A DNA stretch of 64,000 nt from CBDDFN01 sp965227065 (lineage in GTDB: Bacteria > Pseudomonadota > Alphaproteobacteria > SPJN01). Below, in pieces: positions 53,679 to 62,858 of the stretch. The stretch's first letter is position 1; every line of letters begins with the position of its first letter. The notes under the pieces were generated by a model. The model had not been told where the DNA came from. It saw only the letters and a list, made by a program, of their open reading frames with translations, and ran no database searches. The translations under genes and the position numbers were made by a program. The DNA lies in NCBI GenBank assembly GCA_965227065.1, contig CBDDFN010000020.1:248001-312000 (forward strand). The letters run 5' to 3'.

Positions 53679-54995
53679 ATGCGCCTTTCGCAGTATTTCC
53701 TGCCTGTCCTGAAAGACACTCCGGCAGAAGCCACCATTGTCTCGCATCAATTGATGCTGCGGGCGGGCCTTGTACGCCAAACTGCGGCGGGCATTTATGC
53801 CTGGCTGCCGCTGGGCCACCGGGTCTTGCGCAAGATCGAACAGATTGTGCGCGAAGAACAGGACCGGGCTGGTGCGGTTGAGCTGTTGATGCCGACGCTG
53901 CAATCGGCTGACCTGTGGCGTGAAAGCGGGCGCTATGATGATTATGGCGAGGAGATGCTGCGCATCACCGACCGGCACGAACGCGACATGCTTTACGGGC
54001 CGACCAATGAGGAGATGATCACAGCGATCTTCCGCGAGGCGGTGAAGAGCTATAAGGATTTGCCGCTCAACCTCTATCACATTCAATGGAAGTTCCGGGA
54101 TGAGATCCGTCCCCGTTTCGGTGTGATGCGGGGCCGTGAATTCCTGATGAAGGATGCCTACAGCTTTGATCTCGACCAGGAGACATCGCGGCTTGCCTAT
54201 AACAAAATGTTTGTCGCCTATCTCAAAACCTTTGAGCGGATGGGATTGAAAGCACTGCCGATGAAGGCCGATCCCGGCCCCATTGGCGGGGATATGAGCC
54301 ATGAGTTCATCATTCTCGCCGACACGGGTGAAAGTGCGGTGTTCTGCCATTCCGATCTTTTGGATGAGCCGATCCCCGGCGGGGTTGATTATAGCGCCGA
54401 CCTGTCGGCGATCATTGAGGCGAAAACCAACCGCTACGCCGCGACCGACGAAATGCATGATGAGGCGCGTTTTGAGGCCGAAGTGCCTGAAGACAAGCGC
54501 ATGGCGGCCCGCGGCATCGAGGTTGGCCATATCTTTTATTTCGGCACGAAATATTCCGCGGCGATGAACGCCAAGGTGCAAGGCCCCGATGGCGAGCTGA
54601 TACCGGTTCATATGGGCTCTTACGGTATTGGTGTGTCGCGCCTGATGGGCGGCATTATCGAAGCCAGCCATGATGAGGCGGGTATCATCTGGCCTGAAAG
54701 CGTTGCGCCTTTTGATGTCGGGCTGATCAGCCTGAAGCCCAAGGATGAGGCGGTGAGTGCGGCCTGTGACAGCCTCTATGAAAAGCTACAAAATGCCGGG
54801 CTTGATGTTCTGTATGATGATCGAGATGAACGGCCCGGTGCCAAATTTGCCGGGATGGATCTGATCGGCTTGCCCTGGCAGCTCATTATTGGCCCCAAGG
54901 GTCTCGCCCAGGGTGTGGTGGAGTTGAAAAACCGCAAGAGCGGGGAGCGTATCGAACTGTCGGCTGACGATGCCGTGACAAGGTTGACCGCATGA
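53679..54995 (+). CDS. proS: proline--tRNA ligase, short alphaproteobacterial form
   Basis: This 438-residue class II aminoacyl-tRNA synthetase charges tRNA-Pro. The class II motifs are visible in G-P-T-N-E-E (motif 2 start), F-R-D-E-I-R-P-R-F-G-V-M-R-G-R-E-F, and the motif 3 segment G-S-Y-G-I-G-V-S-R. At about 440 residues it lacks the inserted editing domain of bacterial-type ProRS (about 570 residues), as is typical in alphaproteobacteria. ATG 53679 with CAGGG upstream; the stop overlaps the permease gene by four bases. Confidence 0.94.
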   Translation: MRLSQYFLPVLKDTPAEATIVSHQLMLRAGLVRQTAAGIYAWLPLGHRVLRKIEQIVREEQDRAGAVELLMPTLQSADLWRESGRYDDYGEEMLRITDRHERDMLYGPTNEEMITAIFREAVKSYKDLPLNLYHIQWKFRDEIRPRFGVMRGREFLMKDAYSFDLDQETSRLAYNKMFVAYLKTFERMGLKALPMKADPGPIGGDMSHEFIILADTGESAVFCHSDLLDEPIPGGVDYSADLSAIIEAKTNRYAATDEMHDEARFEAEVPEDKRMAARGIEVGHIFYFGTKYSAAMNAKVQGPDGELIPVHMGSYGIGVSRLMGGIIEASHDEAGIIWPESVAPFDVGLISLKPKDEAVSAACDSLYEKLQNAGLDVLYDDRDERPGAKFAGMDLIGLPWQLIIGPKGLAQGVVELKNRKSGERIELSADDAVTRLTA

Positions 54996-56293
54996 GTGAA
55001 ACACCGGCCCAGGCCACCAAAGCTTTTTCGGCCTTTGAATGGATGATTGCAGGGCGCTATCTGCGTTCGCGCCGCCGGGAAGGGTTTGTGTCGGTGATTG
55101 CCGGGTTTTCGCTGGTGGGCATCGCGCTTGGTGTGGCGGTTCTCATTATCGTCATGTCGGTGATGAACGGCTTCCGCTTTGAGCTGATGGGCAAGATGCT
55201 GGGTGTGAACAGCCACGCCATCATCCAGTCTTACGACCGGACGATCAGGGATTGGCCGAGCATTATGGACGAGTTCGGCAAAATCCCCGGCGTGACCCAG
55301 GTCGTGCCGACGGTTCAGGGTCAGGTGATGATTACCGCCAATGACCGCTCAAACGGCGTGGGCGTGCGCGGCATGCGCGAGGCTGACGTGAAAGCCCAGC
55401 CGTTGATTGGCGGCACCGTCCAGATCGGCAGCTTTGATGATTTCACCGGCAACAAGATCGCCATCGGGGTCGGGCTTGCCCGGCTGCTCAATGTCATGGT
55501 GGGCGATCAGGTGACGCTGATTTCACCGCGCGGCCGCGCCACCGCCTTTGGCACAGCGCCCCGCGTTGTGGGTTTTGAAGTGGCGGCGATCTACCGGATC
55601 GGCATGTCGGAATTTGACAATGCGCTCGTCTATCTGCCGCTTGAAACTGCGCAACGCTATTTCGCAACCGGCGAGGGGGTGACCTCGATCGATATGATGA
55701 TTGAGCATCCCGATCAGATCGCCACCATGCTGCCGGTGCTGCAAGAAGGGTTGAACGCTGCCCGCAAGCGCCCCGACGTGTCGGATTATCAGCTGCGTAT
55801 GCTTGATTGGCGGGCGCTCAACCCGACCTATTTTTCCGCGCTTGAGGTTGAACGCAATGTGATGTTCCTCATCCTGTCGCTAATCGTGCTGGTCGCCGCC
55901 CTCAATATGATTTCGGGCCTCATCATGCTGGTGAAGGACAAGGGCCGTGACATTGCGATCCTGCGCACCATGGGGGCCAGTTCGGGCGCGATCATGCGGG
56001 TGTTTTTGATTGCGGGCAGCTCGATCGGCATCACCGGCACGATCTTCGGTGTCATTCTGGGCGTTCTGTTCAGCGCAAACATTGAAGAGATCAGGCAGTT
56101 TCTCAATACGCTGCTCGACACGACCCTGTTTTCGCCTGAGGTTTATTTCCTGTCGCGCATGCCCTCCCAGCTTGATGTTGGCCAGACCATTAATGTGTGT
56201 CTGATGGCGCTGTTCCTGTCGGTGTCGGCGACCATCTATCCGGCATGGCGGGCCGCCCGGCTCGATCCGGTGGAGGCGCTGCGCTATGAGTAA
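54992..56293 (+). CDS. lolC: lipoprotein-releasing ABC transporter permease
   Basis: This 433-residue membrane protein has four helices: one N-terminal helix, a large periplasmic MacB-like domain of about 215 residues (V-T-Q-V-V-P-T-V-Q-G-Q) and three C-terminal helices with the FtsX-type segment V-A-A-L-N-M-I-S-G-L-I-M-L-V-K-D-K. It extracts mature outer-membrane lipoproteins with LolD. There is only one permease gene beside lolD, so the complex is probably a homodimer (the LolF arrangement) rather than LolC-LolE. It overlaps proS by four bases and lolD by eight. Confidence 0.9.
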   Translation: MSETPAQATKAFSAFEWMIAGRYLRSRRREGFVSVIAGFSLVGIALGVAVLIIVMSVMNGFRFELMGKMLGVNSHAIIQSYDRTIRDWPSIMDEFGKIPGVTQVVPTVQGQVMITANDRSNGVGVRGMREADVKAQPLIGGTVQIGSFDDFTGNKIAIGVGLARLLNVMVGDQVTLISPRGRATAFGTAPRVVGFEVAAIYRIGMSEFDNALVYLPLETAQRYFATGEGVTSIDMMIEHPDQIATMLPVLQEGLNAARKRPDVSDYQLRMLDWRALNPTYFSALEVERNVMFLILSLIVLVAALNMISGLIMLVKDKGRDIAILRTMGASSGAIMRVFLIAGSSIGITGTIFGVILGVLFSANIEEIRQFLNTLLDTTLFSPEVYFLSRMPSQLDVGQTINVCLMALFLSVSATIYPAWRAARLDPVEALRYE

Positions 56294-56972
56294 GACGGTT
56301 CTGGCGCTCCACAATGTGGTGCACACCTATCGCGAGGGTGAAGGCGCGCTTGAGGTTCTGCGCGGCGCAACGCTCGAAATCGGCGAGGGCGAAATCGTCG
56401 CTTTGGTGGGGCCTTCCGGGGCGGGCAAGTCAACCTTGCTGCACATTGCCGGTTTGCTTGAAGCGCCGACCGCAGGCGAGGTGCTGATCCAGAATGTCCC
56501 GGCAAGCCACCGCGCCGACACGATGCGGACCGCCATGCGGCGCGACAAGATCGGCTTTGTCTATCAGTTCCACCATCTGCTCGCCGAGTTCTCAGCCGTT
56601 GAGAATGTCGCCATGCCGCTGCGCATTGCAGGGATCAGCAAGTCAGACGCCGAAGCGCGCGCGCGCGACTTGCTGACCGGGTTGGGCCTGGGCGAACGGT
56701 TGATCCACCGGCCTGCAGAATTGTCGGGCGGCGAACAGCAACGCGTGGCGATTGCCCGGGCGCTTGCCAACCGGCCCGCTTTGTTACTGGCTGACGAGCC
56801 CACCGGCAATCTTGACCCGCACACCTCTGCGCGTGTCTTTGAGGGCCTTGTGGAGCTGTCGCGCAAGGAAGGGGCTGGTGCCCTGATCGCAACGCATAAT
56901 TTCGATCTTGCGCGTACTATGGACCGGGCGGTCACGCTGGAAGACGGCAAGGTGGTTCCCGCCACCCTTTAA
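56286..56972 (+). CDS. lolD: lipoprotein-releasing system ATP-binding protein LolD
   Basis: This 228-residue ABC ATPase powers lipoprotein release. Walker A is G-P-S-G-A-G-K-S-T, the signature L-S-G-G-E-Q-Q-R-V-A-I-A-R-A, and Walker B L-L-L-A-D-E-P-T-G-N-L-D. F-V-Y-Q-F-H-H-L-L is the Q-loop in the pattern of LolD. The start lies inside the end of the permease gene. Confidence 0.94.
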   Translation: MSKTVLALHNVVHTYREGEGALEVLRGATLEIGEGEIVALVGPSGAGKSTLLHIAGLLEAPTAGEVLIQNVPASHRADTMRTAMRRDKIGFVYQFHHLLAEFSAVENVAMPLRIAGISKSDAEARARDLLTGLGLGERLIHRPAELSGGEQQRVAIARALANRPALLLADEPTGNLDPHTSARVFEGLVELSRKEGAGALIATHNFDLARTMDRAVTLEDGKVVPATL

Positions 56973-57052
56973 GGGGGCTTTTGTACAAGCCCGTCTCAAG
57001 GCACACTCTCTCCCAAGAAACGAAAGCGCAAAAACAAATTTGGGAGCTAGCA

Positions 57053-57949
57053 ATGTCACAACAGGAACTGGATGCCGTTCTCGCCTTTCTGGCGGAGTCG
57101 GGGGATTTGTCGGCCGGCACGCTTGAAGAGCGCCGCGCTCTGTTCGATCAAACAGGCGAGTCCATTCCGCTGCCCGATGATGTGAAGATTGATGCGGTTG
57201 ATGCCGGGGGGCGCCCCGCGTTGATGATTGCGGGCCCCAAGTCGCGCGCCGATCACGTCATTCTCTATCTGCATGGCGGCGGCTATGTGCTCGGTTCGCC
57301 CTTGTCGCACCGGCCTTTGACGGTGCTGCTGGCGGACGCCGCCGAAGCGACCGTCCTGTCGCTTGATTACTCGCTGGCGCCTGAAGGGGTTTATCCCGCT
57401 GCGGTGGAAGATGCGGTCAATGCCTATCAGTGGCTGGTGAAAGAAAAAGGCATTGCGCCGGAGAAGATCGCGGTTTCCGGGGATTCCGCCGGTGGTGGCC
57501 TCGCCGCCGCGACGCTCATGCTGCTGCGTGACCGGGAACTGGGTGAACCCGCGGCGGGCATGCTGATCTCGCCCTGGGCCGATCTGACCTGTTCATCGAA
57601 ATCCATGACCAGCCGGGCTGACATTGATCCCTGGCTTGAGCAGCCGACGCTGAAAGAAATGGCCGAGGCCTATCTGGGCGGCAAGGGGGCGGAGTCGCAT
57701 CTGGCTTCCCCCGTTTTTGGCAGCCTTGAAGGATTGCCGCCGCTCCTCATTCAGGTCGGCACGCGCGAAATTCTTTATGATGATTCCTTGCGCATGGCGG
57801 GCAAAGCTACCGAAGCGCATCTCGATGTCACGCTCGAAATCTGGGACGGCATGATCCATGTCTGGCATTTCTTTGCGCCGATGCTTGAAGAAGGGCGCGA
57901 TGCGATTGCCAAAATGGGCGCGTTTTACAAAGAAAAAACAGCCGCATAA
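57053..57949 (+). CDS. alpha/beta hydrolase, hormone-sensitive lipase family
   Basis: This 298-residue esterase has the family motifs H-G-G-G-Y-V (oxyanion hole) and G-D-S-A-G-G-G with the nucleophile serine. The acid/base pair would be the aspartate in the D-D-S-L-R region and the histidine in W-D-G-M-I-H-V-W. Such enzymes hydrolyse short-chain esters or lipids. The ATG 57053 follows GGGAG. Not part of the lolD operon by function, and its substrate is unknown. Confidence 0.85.
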   Translation: MSQQELDAVLAFLAESGDLSAGTLEERRALFDQTGESIPLPDDVKIDAVDAGGRPALMIAGPKSRADHVILYLHGGGYVLGSPLSHRPLTVLLADAAEATVLSLDYSLAPEGVYPAAVEDAVNAYQWLVKEKGIAPEKIAVSGDSAGGGLAAATLMLLRDRELGEPAAGMLISPWADLTCSSKSMTSRADIDPWLEQPTLKEMAEAYLGGKGAESHLASPVFGSLEGLPPLLIQVGTREILYDDSLRMAGKATEAHLDVTLEIWDGMIHVWHFFAPMLEEGRDAIAKMGAFYKEKTAA

Positions 57950-57957
57950 CGGAAAGT

Positions 57958-57977
57958 GGCCCGATGCAGATCGGGCC
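57958..57977 (+). other. stem-loop after the esterase gene
   Basis: GGCCCGAT pairs with ATCGGGCC around GCAG, 8 bases after the esterase stop. It has no run of T after it, so it may be a weak terminator or an mRNA-end stabiliser. It is directly followed by a promoter-like box. Confidence 0.4.
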
Positions 57978-57979
57978 GC

Positions 57980-58008
57980 TTGACATTGGAACATAAAGCG
58001 AACAATAT
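57980..58008 (+). promoter_or_regulatory. putative sigma-70 promoter upstream of the small ORF and dnaE
   Basis: A perfect TTGACA (57980-57985), a 17-base spacer and CAATAT (58003-58008) lie 49 bases before the 41-codon ORF and about 210 before dnaE. The -10 box is weak. Confidence 0.5.
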
Positions 58009-58056
58009 GCCCGTGAACAAACCGAGAATATGGGTTTTGGGCAAGAGGGACAAGTC

Positions 58057-58182
58057 ATGTTTGTGCAGCTTTATGGAACGCGCGGAAACCGCCGGATGAG
58101 CCGGGACTGGCTGGTGGCTTTGGCACTGTGTGGATCGGGCTATGCGATTGTGATGATCGCGGGATTTGCGGCGGCGACATAA
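58057..58182 (+). CDS. 41-residue single-helix membrane peptide
   Basis: This short open frame codes for 41 residues with a basic N-terminal part (T-R-G-N-R-R-M-S-R-D) and one hydrophobic helix (about 18-40) that ends at the stop. AGAGGGA lies six bases before the ATG, and a TTGACA promoter lies upstream. It is too short for ordinary gene calls. No family is recognised; it may be a small membrane protein or an unconserved ORF. Confidence 0.5.
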   Translation: MFVQLYGTRGNRRMSRDWLVALALCGSGYAIVMIAGFAAAT

Positions 58183-58216
58183 ACCGCTAGTTTGGCCTTC
58201 CATGAGGGAGGGGCCG

Positions 58217-61200
58217 GTGCACGCCAATTTTGTTCATTTGCGGATTCATTCGGCCTATTCGCTGTCCGAAGGGGCAATCCGGCTGAAGGAACTGCCCGGC
58301 CTGTGTCAGCGGCTTGATATGCCTGCCGTGGCGCTGACCGACAGCGGCAATATGTTCGGCGCGCTTGAAGCGTCTGAAACCTTGTCTGCTGCGGGTATCC
58401 AGCCCATTCCGGGTGCTGCGCTGCGGCTTGCGCTGGCGCCTGCCGAGGACCGCGATGCGCTGGTGACATTGAAGGCCGGTGAGGCGGTGAAGTTGGAACC
58501 CGCCGGATCGCTGGTGTTTCTGGCGCAATCCGAACAGGGCTATCTCAACCTGATGGATCTTGTCTCCAAAAGCTTTCTGGAGACGCCTGATGATGAACAA
58601 CCCCATATCAGCCTTGATGATCTGGATGGCCGCACAGAGGGGCTGATCTGCCTGACCGGCGGGGCGTTTGGCCCGCTTGGCACGCTGTTGGCTGAGCGCC
58701 GCACCGAAGCGGCCACCGCCCTTGTCGTCAAGCTCAAGGACTTGTTTGGCGACCGGCTTTATGTGGAGCTTCAGCGCCACGGTATGCCGCGGGAGGCCCA
58801 GACCGAAACCGGGATGGTGGAGCTTGCTTACACGCACGCCCTTCCGCTGGTCGCCACCAATGAGGCCTTCTTTGCCGAGAAGGACATGTATGAGGCCCAT
58901 GATGCGCTGATCTGTGTGGCTGAGGGCGCCTATGTCTCGCAGTCAGACCGCCGCCAACTCACCGATCAGCATTATTTCAAGACCGCCGATGAAATGGCCG
59001 ACTTGTTTGCCGATCTGCCCGAAGCGATCGAGAACACGCTTGAAATCGCCCAGCGCTGCGCCTTCCGGCCCCACACCTCAAATCCCATCCTGCCCAGCTA
59101 TGACGGGCTTGATGAAGCCGCCGAACTGCGCCGCCAGGCCCAGGAAGGTTTGGCAAAGCGTCTCGATGGCTATGATGCGCCCGCATCGCGGGAGGAGTAT
59201 GAAGCCAGGCTGGACTATGAGCTTTCCATTATCGAACGGATGGGCTTTCCCGGCTATTTTCTGATCGTTTCCGACTTCATCAAATGGGCGAAGACCCATG
59301 ACATTCCGGTGGGTCCCGGACGGGGGTCCGGCGCAGGCTCGCTGGTGGCTTACGCGCTTACCATCACCGATCTTGATCCGTTGCGCTTTGGTCTTCTGTT
59401 TGAACGCTTTCTCAATCCCGAACGTGTGTCGATGCCGGACTTTGACATCGACTTTTGTCAGGACCGCCGTGATGAGGTGATCCAGTATGTCCGCGATAAA
59501 TATGGTGCGGACCGGGTCGCCCAGATCATTACATTCGGAAAGCTGCAGGCGCGCGCGGTGTTGCGCGATGTCGGCCGGGTGCTCCAAATGCCCTATGGCC
59601 AGGTTGACCGGCTGTCGAAACTGGTGCCCAACAACCCCGCCAATCCCACAACCCTGCCCGAGGCGATTGCGGGGGAACCCAAATTGCAGGAAGAGGCGCG
59701 GGTCGATGAAACCGTCGCGAGCCTTCTGGAAATCGGCCAGCGGCTTGAGGGGCTTTACCGCCACGCGTCCACCCATGCCGCCGGTGTGGTGATCGGCGAC
59801 CGGCCCTTGCATGAGCTTGTGCCGCTTTACCGCGATCCGCGCTCTGAAATGGCGGTCACCCAGTTCAATATGAAATGGGTCGAACCCGCCGGGCTGGTGA
59901 AGTTCGACTTTCTGGGCCTCAAGACACTGACAGTGATTGAACGCGCCCGGCAACTTCTGCTCCAGCGCGGCATTGATCTGGATATGAGCCGCCTGCCTTT
60001 AGATGATGCGGCGACTTTTGAGCTTCTGGGCAAGGGCGACTCGGTCGGCGTGTTCCAGCTTGAAAGCTCGGGCATGCGCGATGTCATGCGGCGCATGAAG
60101 CCTGACACGTTTGAAGACATTATCGCGCTTGTGGCGCTCTACCGGCCCGGCCCGATGGACAATATCCCGAAATTCATCGCGTGCAAGGCAGGTCTTGAGG
60201 AGCCTGATTATCTTCACCCCATGCTGGAAGATGTGCTGAAGGAAACCTATGGCGTCATCGTCTATCAGGAGCAGGTGATGCAGATTGCCCAGATCCTGGC
60301 GGGCTACAGCCTCGGCGAAGCCGATCTTTTGCGCCGGGCCATGGGTAAGAAGAAGGTTGAGGAGATGGACCGTCAGCGCGTGCGGTTTGTCGATGGCGCG
60401 GTCGAAAAAGAGGTCGACAAGGGCAAGGCCGGGTTCATCTTTGATCTGGTGGCCAAATTTGCCGGCTATGGCTTCAACAAATCGCACGCCGCCTGTTACG
60501 CGCTGGTCGCCTATCAGACCGCCTATTTGAAGGCGAACTATCCGGTCGAGTTCATGGCCGCGCTGATGACCTATGACATGACCAACACCGACAAGCTCGG
60601 TGTCTTCCGTCAGGAATGTGTCCGCATTGGCGTGGACGTCAATCCCCCCGACGTCAACCGCTCCGGCGCGGACTTCACGGTGCGCGATGGCCAGATTTTC
60701 TATGCGCTGGCGGCGATCAAGAATGTCGGCCGCCGGGCCATGGAACTGGTGGAGGAGGAGCGCGGTGCCGACGGGCCTTACAAGGACATTTTCGACTTTG
60801 CCGCCCGTGTCGATCCCAAACATTTCAACAAGCGCGCCTTTGAAAACCTTGCCCGCGCGGGTGCCTTTGACAGTCTGAACCGCAACCGCCGCCAACTGTT
60901 TGAAAGCGCCGATATTTTGTCGGACTTCGCCGCCACATCGGCCGCTGAGAAAGCGTCTGATCAGGTTTCGCTGTTTGGCGGTCCCGATGATGATGCGCTG
61001 GCCCGTCCCAAACTGGCGTCGGTGGCCGATTGGGTGCCGGTGGAACGGCTGTCTGAAGAGTTTGGCGCGGTCGGCTTTTTCCTGTCGGGTCATCCCGCTC
61101 GATGATTACAAAAAGCCGCTCGAACGCGCCAAGATCATGGCCTTTACCGATTTGCTCGCCGAGCTTGAAAAGAAATCGAGCTATTCAACCCGCCTTGCCG

Positions 61201-61661
61201 GAACCGTCACGGTCAAGCAGGAGCGGCGCTCAGCCCGCACCGGCAACCCGTTTGCCTTCGTCAAGCTGACCGATCCGACCGGTGAATATGAGGTGATGGT
61301 GTTTTCTGACCTGCTGCGGGATTATCGAGAGCAGTTGGAGCCGGGCAAATCTGTCATTCTGGGCATTGAAGCCGAGATGGACGGCGAGACGCCGCGGTTT
61401 ACAACCAAGACCGTTCAGTCGCTCGATTCCGTGGTGGCGCAGTCCGATCTTGGCCTGTCGATCTATGTCGGGGATGAGCAGGCATTGGGCTCGATTGCCG
61501 AGCGTTTGCCGGGCCGCGGCAAAGGCAAAGTGTCGATTTTCTGCGTTCTGGACGGCACCCGCGAGGTCGAGCTGGAGCTTGAAGGCCGGTTTGCCATCAC
61601 CCCCCAGACCCGCGGGGCGATGATGGCCGTCCCCGGCGTGCTGGATGTGAAAGAGATTTGA
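58217..61661 (+). CDS. dnaE: DNA polymerase III alpha subunit, with one apparent frameshift
   Basis: This is the replicative polymerase subunit. The PHP domain is at the start (H-L-R-I-H-S-A-Y-S-L-S-E-G-A), the polymerase core has G-P-G-R-G-S-G-A-G-S and the catalytic aspartates in P-D-F-D-I-D-F (about residue 407), and S-H-A-A-C-Y-A-L marks the later active-site region. An OB domain is at the C-terminus. GTG 58217 has GGGAGGGG before it and begins M-H-A-N-F-V-H; an ATG at 58202 is also in frame. The frame breaks near 61094-61096, where one extra C in CATCCCGCTC turns S-G-H-P-L-D-D-Y into S-G-H-P-A-R and a stop. Without it the product has about 1,147 residues. As dnaE is essential, a sequence error is the likely cause. 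Confidence 0.92.
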
Positions 61662-61686
61662 CGCTGCATTGTCGCACGCCGAAGGG

Positions 61687-61714
61687 TTGCAATAATCCCG
61701 ATTTTCCCTTAGAA
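61687..61714 (+). promoter_or_regulatory. putative sigma-70 promoter of rpsB
   Basis: TTGCAA (61687-61692), a 16-base spacer and TTAGAA (61709-61714) lie about 138 bases before rpsB, giving a leader long enough for S2 autoregulation. The 190-base gap has no other clear promoter. Confidence 0.4.
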
Positions 61715-61851
61715 ACCGCGCCATTCCACACGCAGGTTTGCGGTCCGTTCACCCGGCTTTGTCCGGCACAGCCTCTGATTGGCATGAACAGGCCGCTCCG
61801 GTGCCATTTGGTTCACGCCTGCGGAGGTTAACCGGAGAAGGAGAAAAAGTC

Positions 61852-62697
61852 ATGGCATTGCCAGACTTTAGCATGCGTCAATTGCTGGAAGCCGGCGTTC
61901 ATTTCGGCCACCAGACCCACCGTTGGAACCCCAAAATGTCTGAGTACATTTACGGGGATCGCAACGGCGTCCATATTATGGACCTCACCCAAACCGTCCC
62001 GCTTTTGCACCAGGCGCTTGTTGAAGTGCGCAATGTGGTGGCCGCGGGCGGCCGCGTTTTGTTTGTCGGCACCAAGCGCCAGGCCCAGGGCCCGGTCAAG
62101 GATGCCTCGGAACGCTGCGCACAATATTACATGAACCACCGCTGGCTTGGCGGCACGCTGACCAACTGGAAAACCGTGTCCCAGTCGATCCGCCGTCTGC
62201 GCGAACTGGAAGAGCGTCTGTCGGGCGATGATGCCCACAAGTTCACCAAGAAAGAGCGTCTGGTTCTTGGCCGCGAGCAGGAAAAGCTCGAAATCTCGCT
62301 CGGCGGGATTAAGGATATGGGCGGTCTTCCCGACCTGGTGTTCATCATCGACACCAACAAGGAATCGATTGCCGTCAAGGAAGCCAACAAGCTTGGCATC
62401 CCCGTGGTTGCCGTGATCGACTCGAACTCCGATCCGGCAGGCATCAATTTCCCGATCCCGGGCAATGATGATGCGACCCGCGCGATTGAGCTTTATTGTG
62501 ACCTGATCGCGCGCTCGGTGCTCGACGGTATTCAGGCCAGCCATGACGATCTCGGTGTCGATATCGGCGAAGCCGAAGAGGTGATCGACGAAGAGGCTCT
62601 GGCCCAGATCGAAGAACCCGAAGCGGTTGCTGAAGAAGCCCCGGCGGAAGATGCCGCCGAAGCCCCGGCCGAAGACACCAAGGCTGCCGAAGCCTGA
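61852..62697 (+). CDS. rpsB: 30S ribosomal protein S2
   Basis: This 281-residue protein is part of the small ribosomal subunit, needed to recruit S1. The start M-A-L-P-D-F-S-M-R-Q-L-L-E-A-G-V-H-F-G-H and N-P-K-M are the typical beginning, and V-L-F-V-G-T-K and D-T-N-K-E-S-I-A are conserved later. The last 45 residues form an acidic, alanine-rich tail (E-E-A-P-A-E-D-A-A), common in alphaproteobacterial S2. The AGAAGGAG ribosome site precedes the ATG. Confidence 0.97.
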   Translation: MALPDFSMRQLLEAGVHFGHQTHRWNPKMSEYIYGDRNGVHIMDLTQTVPLLHQALVEVRNVVAAGGRVLFVGTKRQAQGPVKDASERCAQYYMNHRWLGGTLTNWKTVSQSIRRLRELEERLSGDDAHKFTKKERLVLGREQEKLEISLGGIKDMGGLPDLVFIIDTNKESIAVKEANKLGIPVVAVIDSNSDPAGINFPIPGNDDATRAIELYCDLIARSVLDGIQASHDDLGVDIGEAEEVIDEEALAQIEEPEAVAEEAPAEDAAEAPAEDTKAAEA

Positions 62698-62741
62698 TTT
62701 GTCGTCCGGCGCTTTTGAAAAGCGTCACCGAACTGCAAAGA

Positions 62742-62797
62742 CCCTTCTGTAGGGAATGTCCCGACAGAAGGGCCTTCGCCCCCGCGTGATGGGGGCG
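62742..62797 (+). other. two stem-loops between rpsB and tsf
   Basis: The first pairs CCCTTCTGT (62742-62750) with ACAGAAGGG (62764-62772) with an inner GGGA/TCCC extension. The second pairs CGCCCCC (62777-62783) with GGGGGCG (62791-62797). Neither is followed by a run of T. They may be partial terminators or processing sites that lower tsf expression relative to rpsB. Confidence 0.5.
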
Positions 62798-62858
62798 GAT
62801 GATCCCCTTACACAATCGGGCGCGCGCCTGGCGCGGCCCCCAATCCGGAGAGATGACG

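Noticed and set aside
61080..61110. Programmed frameshift in dnaE, as in dnaX
   Set aside because: There is no slippery A or T heptamer, no downstream pseudoknot or upstream ribosome-site stimulator visible, and DnaE is not known to use recoding. One extra C in a short run explains it.
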